Below, in pieces: positions 51,555 through 59,905 of a stretch of 64,000 bases of DNA. The stretch spans positions 1-64,000 of the forward strand of contig CAWJPA010000002.1 of assembly GCA_963844655.1 (NCBI GenBank). Direction: 5' to 3'. Made by a program: the position numbers and the translations under genes. The DNA is from JASHPR01 sp963844655. Its GTDB lineage: Bacteria; Actinomycetota; Actinomycetes; Streptosporangiales; Streptosporangiaceae. The notes below the pieces were generated by a model, which made no database searches, was not told the origin of the DNA, and worked only from the letters and a program-made list of their open reading frames with translations. Each line of letters begins with the position of its first letter. Position 1 is the first letter of the stretch.

Positions 51555-52211
51555 ATGAGGATCGTCATCGCCGAGGACGCCGCGGTCATCCGCGCGGGCC
51601 TGGGGGAGATCCTGGCGGACCGCGGCCACGAGGTGGCCGCGGCCGTCGGCAACGCAGAGGACCTGCTGACTGCGATCGACGAGCACCAGCCGGACGCCGC
51701 CGTGGTGGACGTGCGGATGCCGCCCAGCTTTACCGACGAGGGCCTGCGCGCCGCGATCGCCATCCGCCGCGCTCACCCGAAGATCGGCGTGCTGGTGTTC
51801 TCGCAGTACATCGAGACCCGCTACGCGGCCGATCTGCTCGGCGCGGCGGCCGGCGGCGGTGCCGCAGGCGTCGGCTACCTGCTCAAGGACCGGGTGGCCG
51901 ACGTCGGGGAGTTCGTCGAAGCGCTGAACCGGATCGCGGCCGGCGGTACCGCTCTCGATCCAGAAGTCGTTACGCAACTGCTGGGCGCCAGCCGCCGCAC
52001 GGACGGGCTCGGCTCCCTCACGGCCAGAGAGCGCGACGTGCTCGCGCTGATGGCCGAGGGCCGGTCGAACGGAGCGATCGCCGGGAACCTCGTGATCTCG
52101 GAGCGGGCCGTGGAGAAGCACGTCGGCAACATCTTCAGCAAGCTCGGCCTGGCGCCGTCGGACGCCGATCACCGCCGGGTGCTGGCCGTGCTGCGCTACC
52201 TGGAGTCCTGA
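51555..52211 (+). CDS. NarL/LuxR-family response regulator
   Basis: A 218-residue regulator. Receiver domain with acidic pair EDAAV (9-10), phospho-acceptor Asp in AAVVDVRMPP (about 54), Ser in VLVFSQY, Lys in GYLLKDRV. C-terminal LuxR HTH: LTARERDVLALMAEGRSNGA then AIAGNLVISERAVEKHVGNIFSKL. Cognate to the kinase just upstream; target genes unknown, perhaps the phosphoketolase operon that follows. Confidence 0.92.
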   Translation: MRIVIAEDAAVIRAGLGEILADRGHEVAAAVGNAEDLLTAIDEHQPDAAVVDVRMPPSFTDEGLRAAIAIRRAHPKIGVLVFSQYIETRYAADLLGAAAGGGAAGVGYLLKDRVADVGEFVEALNRIAAGGTALDPEVVTQLLGASRRTDGLGSLTARERDVLALMAEGRSNGAIAGNLVISERAVEKHVGNIFSKLGLAPSDADHRRVLAVLRYLES

Positions 52212-52282
52212 CCGGCATTGCTGTCGCGCCGCCGGCGGGCGGTACACGGTCTCGTGAACTTCAGGCGGAGGTCGGGTGAAGC

Positions 52283-52296
52283 GGGACCAACGGCTC
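52283..52296 (+). promoter_or_regulatory. DosR-box-like half-palindrome upstream of phosphoketolase
   Basis: GGGACCAACGGCTC resembles the DosR/DevR box (GGGACC-NN-GG-CCC form) but with mismatches in the right half. It ends 68 bases before the phosphoketolase ATG. Tentative. Confidence 0.4.
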
Positions 52297-52364
52297 TGTC
52301 CCGGGCTGCCGCCCGTTGATTGGATGGTGCTGACCGGCGCCTGAGACAACCGCGGGGAGCCCCG

Positions 52365-54764
52365 ATGCCGGCACTGCAGCAGGCCACGCTGACCGAAACT
52401 GACGTCGCTACCCTTGACCGCTACTGGCGGGCCGCCAACTACCTGTCGGTCGGCCAGATCTACCTGATGACCAACCCGCTGCTGACCGAGCCGCTGCGCC
52501 CGGAGCACATCAAGCCGCGGCTGCTCGGGCACTGGGGTACCAGCCCGGGGCTGAACTTCATCTGGGCGCACCTCAACCGCGCGATCACGGTCCACGACCA
52601 GGCCATGATGTACGTGATCGGCCCCGGTCACGGCGGGCCCGCCGCGCTGGCCAACACCTGGCTGGAGGGCTCCTACAGCGAGGTCTATCCCAGCGTGCCG
52701 CGGGACGGGGCCGGCATGCACCGGCTGTTCCGCCAGTTCTCGTTCCCGGGCGGCGTGCCCAGCCACGTGGCACCTGAGACCCCTGGCTCCATCCACGAGG
52801 GCGGCGAGCTTGGCTACTCGCTGTCGCACGCGCACGGCGCGGCCTTCGACAACCCGGACCTGATCGTGGCCTGCATCGTCGGCGACGGCGAGGCCGAGAC
52901 CGGCCCCCTGGCCACGAGCTGGCACGCGCACCGCTTCCTGAACCCGGCCCAGGACGGCGCCGTGCTGCCGATCCTGCACCTCAACGGCTGGAAGATCGCC
53001 AACCCGGCGATGCTGGCCCGCATCCCCGAGGCTGAGCTGGACGCGCTGCTGCGCGGGTACGGCTACCAGCCGCGGTACGTGAGCGGTCACGAGCCGGCCG
53101 TCATGCACTGGGAGATGGCCGCCGTGCTGGACGAGACCATCGGCCAGATCCGGGCCATCCAGGCCGAGGCCAGGACGGCCCCGCACGGGCCCGGGCGGGC
53201 TCAGCACGCACGCTGGCCGATGATCGTGCTGCGCACGCCCAAGGGCTGGACCGGCCCCGCCACGGTGGACGGCCGCCCGGTCGAGGGCACCTGGCGGGCC
53301 CACCAGGTGCCGCTCGCCGAGGTCAGGACCAACCCGGAGCATCTGCGGCAGCTCGAGGAGTGGATGCGGTCCTACCGGCCCGCCGAGCTCTTCGACGGCG
53401 ACGGCAGGCCCCGGCGAGAGCTGCTGGGATTTGTCCCAGCCGGGGACCGGCGGCTGGGCGCCAGCCCGCACGCGAACGGCGGCGTGCTCCTGCGCGATCT
53501 GGTGCTGCCCGACTTCCGCGACTACGCGGTGGACGTCAAGACGCCGGGCACGCACACGTCCGAGCCCACGCGGGTGCTGGGCGGGATGCTCCGCGACGTG
53601 ATGGCGCTCAACCAGCCCAGCAGGAACTTCCGCATCGTGGGCCCGGACGAGACCGAGTCGAACCGGCTGAACGCCGTCCTGGATGTCACCGGCAAGGACT
53701 GGCAGGAGCGGGTCATCGACGTCGATCAGCACCTGGCCAGGGACGGGCGGGTGATCGAGATGCTGTCCGAGCACACCTGCCAGGGCTGGCTCGAGGGCTA
53801 CCTGCTGACCGGCCGGCACGGCCTGTTCTCCTGCTACGAGGCCTTCATCCACATCGTGGACTCGATGTTCAACCAGCACGCCAAGTGGCTCAAGGTCAGC
53901 CGCCACCTGGCCTGGCGGCGCCCGATCGCCTCGCTGAACTACCTGCTCACCTCGCACGTCTGGCGCCAGGACCATAACGGGTTCTCGCACCAGGACCCCG
54001 GCTTCATCGACCACGTGATGAACAAGAAGGCCGAGGTGATCCGGGTCTACCTGCCGCCGGACGCCAACACGCTGCTGTCGGTGGCCGACCACTGCCTGCG
54101 CAGCAGGGACTATGTCAACGTGATCGTCTCCGGCAAGCAGCCGTCCCTGGACTGGCTGGATGCCGGCGCCGCGGTCCTGCACTGCACCAGGGGCGCGGGG
54201 ATCTGGGAGTGGGCCAGCAGCGACGGCCCGGACGCCGAGCCGGACGTGGTACTCGCCTGCGCGGGCGACGTGCCGACCCTGGAGGTGCTCGCGGCTGCCG
54301 ACATCCTCCGCCAGCACCTGCCGCAGCTGCGGGTCCGGGTGGTCAACGTCGTGGACCTGATGCGGCTGGAGCCCGAGACCGACCATCCGCACGGGATGAG
54401 CGACGCCGAGTTCAACGCGCTGTTCACCACCGGCCGGCCGGTGATCTTCGCCTACCACGGCTACCCCTGGCTGATTCACCGGCTCACCTACAGCCGCGCC
54501 GGCCACGATCAGTTCCACGTCCGCGGCTACATCGAGGAAGGCACCACCACTACGCCGTTCGACATGGTGGTACTGAACAACATGGACCGGTTCCACCTGG
54601 TCATGGACGTCATCGACCGGGTGCCCAGCCTGGGCAACAGCGCCGCCTGGCTGCGCCAGCAGATGGTGGACTCCCGGACCCGGCACTGGGCCTGGACCCG
54701 CGAGCACGGAGAAGACCTGCCCGAGGTCGCGAACTGGACCTGGCGCGGCACCGCGCCGGAATGA
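52365..54764 (+). CDS. xfp: Phosphoketolase (xylulose-5-P/fructose-6-P)
   Basis: A 799-residue thiamine-diphosphate enzyme that splits xylulose 5-phosphate (and often fructose 6-phosphate) with phosphate into acetyl-phosphate and glyceraldehyde 3-phosphate (or erythrose 4-phosphate). Motifs: ANYLSVGQIYL near residue 22, GPGHGGPA (about 86-93), TPP motif GDGEAETGPLATSWH (about 177-191), HEPAVMH, LSEHTCQGWLEGYLLTGRHG in the middle domain. Length is normal. ATG 52365 follows CGGGGAG. Its stop overlaps the acetate kinase start (ATGA), so acetyl-phosphate is passed directly to ATP formation. Confidence 0.95.
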   Translation: MPALQQATLTETDVATLDRYWRAANYLSVGQIYLMTNPLLTEPLRPEHIKPRLLGHWGTSPGLNFIWAHLNRAITVHDQAMMYVIGPGHGGPAALANTWLEGSYSEVYPSVPRDGAGMHRLFRQFSFPGGVPSHVAPETPGSIHEGGELGYSLSHAHGAAFDNPDLIVACIVGDGEAETGPLATSWHAHRFLNPAQDGAVLPILHLNGWKIANPAMLARIPEAELDALLRGYGYQPRYVSGHEPAVMHWEMAAVLDETIGQIRAIQAEARTAPHGPGRAQHARWPMIVLRTPKGWTGPATVDGRPVEGTWRAHQVPLAEVRTNPEHLRQLEEWMRSYRPAELFDGDGRPRRELLGFVPAGDRRLGASPHANGGVLLRDLVLPDFRDYAVDVKTPGTHTSEPTRVLGGMLRDVMALNQPSRNFRIVGPDETESNRLNAVLDVTGKDWQERVIDVDQHLARDGRVIEMLSEHTCQGWLEGYLLTGRHGLFSCYEAFIHIVDSMFNQHAKWLKVSRHLAWRRPIASLNYLLTSHVWRQDHNGFSHQDPGFIDHVMNKKAEVIRVYLPPDANTLLSVADHCLRSRDYVNVIVSGKQPSLDWLDAGAAVLHCTRGAGIWEWASSDGPDAEPDVVLACAGDVPTLEVLAAADILRQHLPQLRVRVVNVVDLMRLEPETDHPHGMSDAEFNALFTTGRPVIFAYHGYPWLIHRLTYSRAGHDQFHVRGYIEEGTTTTPFDMVVLNNMDRFHLVMDVIDRVPSLGNSAAWLRQQMVDSRTRHWAWTREHGEDLPEVANWTWRGTAPE

Positions 54765-55876
54765 GCGGCGTCCTGGTCGTCAACGCCGGCTCGAGCAGCC
54801 TCAAGCTCCGGGTGCTCGGCCCCGCGGACGACGTGACCGCCGCGCTGGACATCGACGCCTGGGACGGCCGGCCTGACCACGACGAGCTCCGCAGGTTCCT
54901 GGACGGCCAGCCCCGCCTCGACGCGGCCGGGCACCGGGTCGTGCACGGAGGCGCCAGGTTCACCCGGGCCACAGTCATCGACGACCGGGTCGTCGCGGCC
55001 ATCACGGACCTGGCCGACCTGGCCCCCCTGCATCAGCCGCGGGCGCTGGCCGGCATCGCCGCCGTCCGCGCCGCCCGGCCGGACCTGCCCGCCGTCGCCT
55101 GCTTCGACACCGCGTTCCACGCCGGGCTGCCGCCCGCGGCCGCGTGCTATGCCCTGCCCGGCGCCTGGACCGACCGCTTCGGCCTGCGCCGGTACGGGTT
55201 CCACGGGCTGTCCCATCAGTACGCTTCTGGCCGGGCCAGGCAGCTGCTCGGCAGCGGCCCGGGGGTGCGTGTGGTGACCTGTCATCTCGGCGCCGGGGCC
55301 TCGCTGGCCGCGGTCAGGGACGGGGTCAGCGTGGATACCACTATGGGCTTCACACCGCTGGAAGGCCTGGTCATGGCGACCAGACCCGGCAGCGTCGACC
55401 CGGGCCTGCTGGTCTGGCTGCTGCAGCACGGCGGGCTCACGGTGGATGAGCTGGCCGACGGCCTTGAGCACTCCTCCGGCCTGGCCGGGCTGGCCCGGCT
55501 GCCGGACGGCTCGGGCGACCTGCGCGAGGTGCGGATCGCGGCCGATGCGGGCCGCCCCGCCGCCCGGCTGGCCATCGAGGTGCACACGCACCGCCTGCGG
55601 CGCGAGATAGCCGCCATGGCTGCGGCCATGGGCGGGCTCGACGCGCTGGTCTTCACCGGCGGCATCGGCGAACACCAGCCGCCGGTCCGGGCCGAGGTCG
55701 CGGCCGGGCTCGGCTTCCTCGGCGTGGCGATCGACCAGGCGCGCAACCGCGAGACCAGCGGCGACGCCGACATCTCCGCGCCGTCGGCCAGCGTGCCCAC
55801 CCTGGTGGTCACGGCGCGAGAGGACATCGAGATCGCCCGGCAGGTGCGGTCAGCGCTAGATTTTCCTGGTGCGTGA
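54761..55876 (+). CDS. ackA: Acetate kinase
   Basis: A 371-residue enzyme converting acetyl-phosphate plus ADP to acetate plus ATP. Motifs: VVNAGSSSLKLR (about 5-16), FDTAFH (about 111-116), RRYGFHGLSHQYA, HLGAGASLAAV, SVDTTMGFTPLEGLVMATRPGS, FTGGIGEH (about 301-308), and VTAREDIEIARQ. Slightly shorter than the usual 400 residues, as in other actinobacterial operon-linked forms. ATG overlaps the phosphoketolase stop; the 3' end overlaps the MscS gene by eight bases. Confidence 0.95.
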   Translation: MSGVLVVNAGSSSLKLRVLGPADDVTAALDIDAWDGRPDHDELRRFLDGQPRLDAAGHRVVHGGARFTRATVIDDRVVAAITDLADLAPLHQPRALAGIAAVRAARPDLPAVACFDTAFHAGLPPAAACYALPGAWTDRFGLRRYGFHGLSHQYASGRARQLLGSGPGVRVVTCHLGAGASLAAVRDGVSVDTTMGFTPLEGLVMATRPGSVDPGLLVWLLQHGGLTVDELADGLEHSSGLAGLARLPDGSGDLREVRIAADAGRPAARLAIEVHTHRLRREIAAMAAAMGGLDALVFTGGIGEHQPPVRAEVAAGLGFLGVAIDQARNRETSGDADISAPSASVPTLVVTAREDIEIARQVRSALDFPGA

Positions 55877-56906
55877 CCTGAGCGACGCTTCGGCAGCATC
55901 CGTCATCGTGGCCTGCGTTGTGGCCGCGGTCGTCGCCTTTGCCCTGGGCATCGTGGTCACGGTGCTGGTCCGGCGGCTCGCCGTCCGCCACCACCTGCTG
56001 GTCGAGCGGCGGGCGCTCTGGCGGGCGCCGCTGCCCGTGCTGTTCGTCGTGCTCGCCGTGCGCGGGGTCCTGCTGGCGGCGAACCCGGAACGCGAGTGGG
56101 TGCACCGCGTCGGGTACATCCTCACGCTCGTCGCGATAGCGGTCGTAGGTTGGCTCCTCGCGGTGGTGGTCCTCGGGGTCGAGCGGGCGCTGCTGGCCCG
56201 CTACCCGGATACCGGGCTCGAGGACCGCCGGTCCCGCCACGTCCGGACGAAGATCATCCTGGTCGCCCGCGTGACCCAGGCGGTGGTCGGGGCGATCACC
56301 GTGGCCGCCATCCTGTTTACCATCCCGCCGCTGCGCGACATCGGCCTCGGCATCCTCGCCTCAGCCGGCGTCATCGGCGTAGTAGTCGGGCTGGCCGCGC
56401 AGACCACCCTGGGCAACCTGTTCGCCGGCCTTCAGATCGCGTTCACCGACGCGATCAGGATCGACGACATCGTCGTCATCGGCGTGCAGCAAGGCCGCAT
56501 CGAGGAGATCACCCTCACCTATGTCGCGGTGCGCCAGAGCGACAACACCACGCTGATCCTGCCCTGCACTTACTTCACCACCACGCCGTTCCAGAACTGG
56601 ACCCACAAGGGAGCCAGGGTCAGCGGCACCGTGGAGATCAGCATCGACGCTCGCGCGCCGCTCAAGGATGTGCTCGGCGCCCTGCGCGAGGAACTCGGCC
56701 TGGCCCTCGAGAACTCCCCGCACTGGGACCGGCGGCCCGGCGACATCTACGTGGCGGACGCGACCGGCTCGGCGGTGCGGCTGATCGCCACGGTGACGGC
56801 CGTCAACGGTCACGCCATCGAGCCGCTGCGCCGGGAGGTCAGGGAACGCCTGCTGATGTTCCTGCAGCGGGACCACCCGGCCGCGCTGCCCGGCGGGGCC
56901 GGCTAG
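55869..56906 (+). CDS. MscS-family mechanosensitive channel
   Basis: A 345-residue membrane protein (GTG start). Helices about 8-33, 50-66, 77-100, 130-150 precede the pore helix LGILASAGVIGVVVGLAAQT; the family signature is TLGNLFAGLQIAFTDAIRIDDIVVI (about 170-200). The C-terminal cytoplasmic domain follows. It forms a non-selective, tension-gated pore. It overlaps the end of ackA, so it is part of the same operon; its role there might be release of acetate or osmotic relief (inference). Confidence 0.9.
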   Translation: MRDLSDASAASVIVACVVAAVVAFALGIVVTVLVRRLAVRHHLLVERRALWRAPLPVLFVVLAVRGVLLAANPEREWVHRVGYILTLVAIAVVGWLLAVVVLGVERALLARYPDTGLEDRRSRHVRTKIILVARVTQAVVGAITVAAILFTIPPLRDIGLGILASAGVIGVVVGLAAQTTLGNLFAGLQIAFTDAIRIDDIVVIGVQQGRIEEITLTYVAVRQSDNTTLILPCTYFTTTPFQNWTHKGARVSGTVEISIDARAPLKDVLGALREELGLALENSPHWDRRPGDIYVADATGSAVRLIATVTAVNGHAIEPLRREVRERLLMFLQRDHPAALPGGAG

Positions 56907-56926
56907 GGACGGGTGACCCGGTCCGG

Positions 56927-56940
56927 GGGACCTTGGTCCC
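56927..56940. promoter_or_regulatory. DosR-box-like palindrome upstream of the PPOX gene
   Basis: GGGACCTTGGTCCC is a perfect palindrome with arms GGGACC/GGTCCC and central TT-like bases, the core form of the DosR/DevR box. It ends 36 bases before the GTG at 56977. Confidence 0.7.
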
Positions 56941-56976
56941 TGCCCGGCCGACGGCCCGGCGCGGAGAATTAAGCGT

Positions 56977-57405
56977 GTGGAATCGCAGCCCGTGCTTGAG
57001 CACCTGGACGAGGCCGAATGCCTGCGGCTGATCAGCCCCGGCGGGATCGGCCGGATCGCCTATTCGGGCCGGTACGGCCCCACCGTGCTCCCGGTCAACT
57101 ACCGGCTGCACCAGGGCAGCATCGTGTTCCGCACCGCGCCCGACAGCCCGACGGATGAGGATCTGCGCACCGGCATCGCCCGGGCGGAGTACAAGGTCGC
57201 GTTCGAGATCGACGACATTGACGCGGCCGCGCACGAGGGATGGAGCGTGCTCATCCAGGGCCCCGCGCACCACGTGGAGTCCGAGGTCGAGCAGGCATCG
57301 GTCCTGGCGGCCGGGGTCGACCCGTGGCCGGGCGGGGACCGGGAGCTGTTCCTGCGCATCGTGCCGAGCCGGGTCACCGGACGCCGCATCCGGCACAGCG
57401 GGTAA
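56977..57405 (+). CDS. Pyridoxamine 5'-phosphate oxidase-family protein
   Basis: A 142-residue flavin/F420 split-barrel protein (GTG start). Pattern: LDEAECLRLISPGGIGRIAYSGRYGPTVLPVNYRL, FEIDDIDAAAHEGWSVLIQG and HHVESEVEQ. Proteins of this type are common members of the mycobacterial DosR regulon. A palindrome like the DosR box is located 36 bases before its start. Cofactor and substrate unknown. Convergent with the ligase-acetyltransferase gene, 28 bases apart. Confidence 0.85.
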   Translation: MESQPVLEHLDEAECLRLISPGGIGRIAYSGRYGPTVLPVNYRLHQGSIVFRTAPDSPTDEDLRTGIARAEYKVAFEIDDIDAAAHEGWSVLIQGPAHHVESEVEQASVLAAGVDPWPGGDRELFLRIVPSRVTGRRIRHSG

Positions 57406-57433
57406 CCGGCCCTGCGAGCAGGCGCAGCCTGGC

Positions 57434-59905
57434 TCAGCGCAGCCTGCGCAGGTGGGGATCGGCCGGCTGGGCGGGCCGCACAAGCACCCGCGCGCCCCCC
57501 ACCTGCCCGCCGCCGGACCGCACGATAACCGGGTTCAGGTCGAGGCCGGCGACCTGCGGAAGGTCATCCGCGAGCCGGGACACCCGCAGCAGCATGTCCT
57601 GCAGCGCGGCCAGGTCAGCCGCTGGCCTGCCACCCTGGCCGGACAGCAGCGGAGCCGCGCGGACCGAGCGGATCAGGTCGGCGGCGTCGGTGTCGGTCAG
57701 CGGGGTGAGCCGGGCGGAGCGGTCACCGAGCATGTCGGTCACCGCTCCGCCGAGGCCGAAGACCACCAGCGGGCCGAACACCGGTTCCTGCGCCACGCCG
57801 ATGACGACCTCGGTCCCGCCGACGTCTGCTGCCCCGCCGCCGGACTGCGGTATCCCGTAGCAGGCGAGCAGCTCCGCGGCCTGGTCTGGCGCCAGCCAGC
57901 CACCGTCAGGGACCCGCGTGAGGAAACCGCTGATGAGCGCGCGCGCTTCGGCGGGCCGCAGGTCGCCGAACTCGGGAAGCCGCCCGGTCGGGCGGGACCG
58001 CCAGGCGCCGTACCTGGCGGCGTGGGCCAGCGCGCGGACCGCGCTGGCCGGGGAGGCGTACGCGGGAACGGGCCCCGGCGCTCCGGGCCGCCCCGGCAGC
58101 AGCCGGACGGCTTCGGCCTGGTTGAGCACGGCCAGCGCGAGGGGCTTGGCCACGTCGGCCGCGCACACCGCCGGGGCCAGCTCGGCGAGCGCCGTGGGCG
58201 CGGTCAGGACGAGGAGCGCATCCACGCCGTCGTCCGCGGCAACCTGTTCCAGGCAGCAGCGGAAGACATCGGGGCCGGCCATGGCCGTGGTGTCCACCGG
58301 GCCGGTGACCTCGGCCCCAAACGGCAGCAGCCGCCGGATCCGCTCCCGCACCTTTCCAGTCAGCGCCGCGGCGTGGAGACCCGCCCCGGCGCAGGCCTCG
58401 GCGGCGAGCAGCCCGGCCCCGGCGGTGTTGGAGACGATCGCGACCCGGCCGCCGGCCGGCACCGGCTGGCTGGCCAGCAGCGCGACCGCCTCGGTCAGCT
58501 CGCCGATGTCGCGGGTGGCGATGATGCCAGCCTGGCCGAACAGCGCCTCGCGGGTGGCCACTGGCGGGGTCGGGGCCGCCATGCGGGAGGCGGACGCGGC
58601 AGGTCCCGCGGCCGGGCGGCCCGCGTGCACGGCGAGGACGGGCATGGCGGCACCGACGCGGCGCGCGGTGCGGCCGAACCTGCGCGGGTTGCCGAACGAT
58701 CCCAGGCCCAGCACGGCCAGCTTGGTGCCCGGGTCCTGCTGCCACCAGAGCAGCAGGTCATTGCCGGACACGTCGGCCTTGTCGCCCAGCGAGACGAACG
58801 AGGAGATGCCGATGCCGAGCCGGGTCAGCTGCTCGAGCAGGGCGGTGCCAATCCCGCCGGACTGCACCGCCAGGCCCGCCAGGCCCGCCGCGGGACGCCT
58901 CGCGGCGAAGGTCGCGTTCAGGCCGATGCCAGGCACCGCAACGCCGAGGGCGGCCGGGCCGACCAGCCGCATGCCGTGGCGGCGGCAGCACGCGAGCAGG
59001 GCCGCCCGGCCCGCGGGGTCCAGCCCCGAGGTGATCACCACCAGCGCCCCGGCGCCGCGCCGCCCGCATTCCTCAGCCACGTCCAGGACGGCGGGCGCGG
59101 GCACGCTCACCACCACGAGGTCCACCGGCTCGGGCAGGGCGGCCGCCGACCGCAGGCACCGGATGCCGTCGAGCTCGCTGGCGTGCGGATGCACCACGTA
59201 CACGCGCCCGCCGTAGCCGCCGCTGAGGATGTTACGCAGGATGGCCCGGCCGACCGACTCTGGCCTCCGGCTGGCCCCCACCACGGCTACCGACTCCGCG
59301 GCGAGCACGTGCCGCAGGCTCGCCACGTCCGCCCGGCCCTCCCGCGCGGCCACCGCGTCCAGGTAGGCCTCCCAGGCCGGGTCGGCGCCGTCGCCGGGCA
59401 GGTCGAAGGCCAGCTCGGTCACGCCGTCGACCATCGTGCGCCTGGCCTGCAGGCCAGCGGCGGCGAACACCTTCAGCATCGCGGAGTTCTCCGCCAGGAC
59501 GTCGGCGATGAAGGTCCGCACGCCGCGACTCCGGCCGGCCGACACCAGGTGCTCGAGCAGCAGCGTGGCCACCCCGCGGTGGTGGGCATGGTCGGCGACG
59601 GCGAACGCGATCTCGGCCCGGTCGGCGGCGCCGCTGGTCTCGTAGCTGGCCACGCCCACCAGCTCTCCCGCCAGCCAGGCCAGCAGGGCGGCGTGATCCG
59701 GCCCTGGCTCCCGGCAGATCCGGCGGGCCTCGCGCCCGGCCGCCGCCGGGCTCACGCTGAAGAACCGCAGATAAATATTGTCCGGCGACATGGCGCGGTG
59801 CATGTCCTGCACGGCGCCGAAGTCACCGGCCGCGGCAGGCCGGATCTCCACGGTGCTGCCGTCAGCGAGGAGCGCGTAGACACCGCTGGCGGGATGCGCG
59901 CTCAT
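57434..59905 (-). CDS. GNAT acetyltransferase fused to acyl-CoA ligase (NDP-forming), ATP-grasp shortened
   Basis: An 823-residue fusion. Residues about 1-175: GNAT domain (IRPAAAGDFGAVQDMHRAMS, AEIAFAVADHAHHRGVATLLLEHL). Then CoA-binding domain (about 195-310, SVAVVGASRRPESVGRAILRNI), flavodoxin-like ligase domains (about 320-620, AVQSGGIGTALLEQLTRLGI), and the ATP-grasp part (about 675-800). In the last, AELLACYGIPQ passes almost directly to GTEVVIGVAQEPVFGPLVVFGLGG; the 80-90 residues that normally carry the ATP-binding lysine and HKSDVGGV are missing, in frame. The C-terminal LDLNPVIV is kept. Related to protein lysine acetyltransferases of the Pat group. ATG 59905 overlaps the stop of the GAF kinase (ATGA). 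Confidence 0.8.
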   Translation of the reverse strand: MSAHPASGVYALLADGSTVEIRPAAAGDFGAVQDMHRAMSPDNIYLRFFSVSPAAAGREARRICREPGPDHAALLAWLAGELVGVASYETSGAADRAEIAFAVADHAHHRGVATLLLEHLVSAGRSRGVRTFIADVLAENSAMLKVFAAAGLQARRTMVDGVTELAFDLPGDGADPAWEAYLDAVAAREGRADVASLRHVLAAESVAVVGASRRPESVGRAILRNILSGGYGGRVYVVHPHASELDGIRCLRSAAALPEPVDLVVVSVPAPAVLDVAEECGRRGAGALVVITSGLDPAGRAALLACCRRHGMRLVGPAALGVAVPGIGLNATFAARRPAAGLAGLAVQSGGIGTALLEQLTRLGIGISSFVSLGDKADVSGNDLLLWWQQDPGTKLAVLGLGSFGNPRRFGRTARRVGAAMPVLAVHAGRPAAGPAASASRMAAPTPPVATREALFGQAGIIATRDIGELTEAVALLASQPVPAGGRVAIVSNTAGAGLLAAEACAGAGLHAAALTGKVRERIRRLLPFGAEVTGPVDTTAMAGPDVFRCCLEQVAADDGVDALLVLTAPTALAELAPAVCAADVAKPLALAVLNQAEAVRLLPGRPGAPGPVPAYASPASAVRALAHAARYGAWRSRPTGRLPEFGDLRPAEARALISGFLTRVPDGGWLAPDQAAELLACYGIPQSGGGAADVGGTEVVIGVAQEPVFGPLVVFGLGGAVTDMLGDRSARLTPLTDTDAADLIRSVRAAPLLSGQGGRPAADLAALQDMLLRVSRLADDLPQVAGLDLNPVIVRSGGGQVGGARVLVRPAQPADPHLRRLR

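Noticed and set aside
51255..54707. Long minus-strand open frame (1,150 codons) opposite the phosphoketolase gene
   Set aside because: Antisense shadow; the plus strand encodes an unmistakable phosphoketolase and response regulator.
55856..56240. Minus-strand frame opposite the MscS gene rich in His/Arg/Asp
   Set aside because: Composition is that of an antisense shadow; MscS signature on the plus strand is clear.
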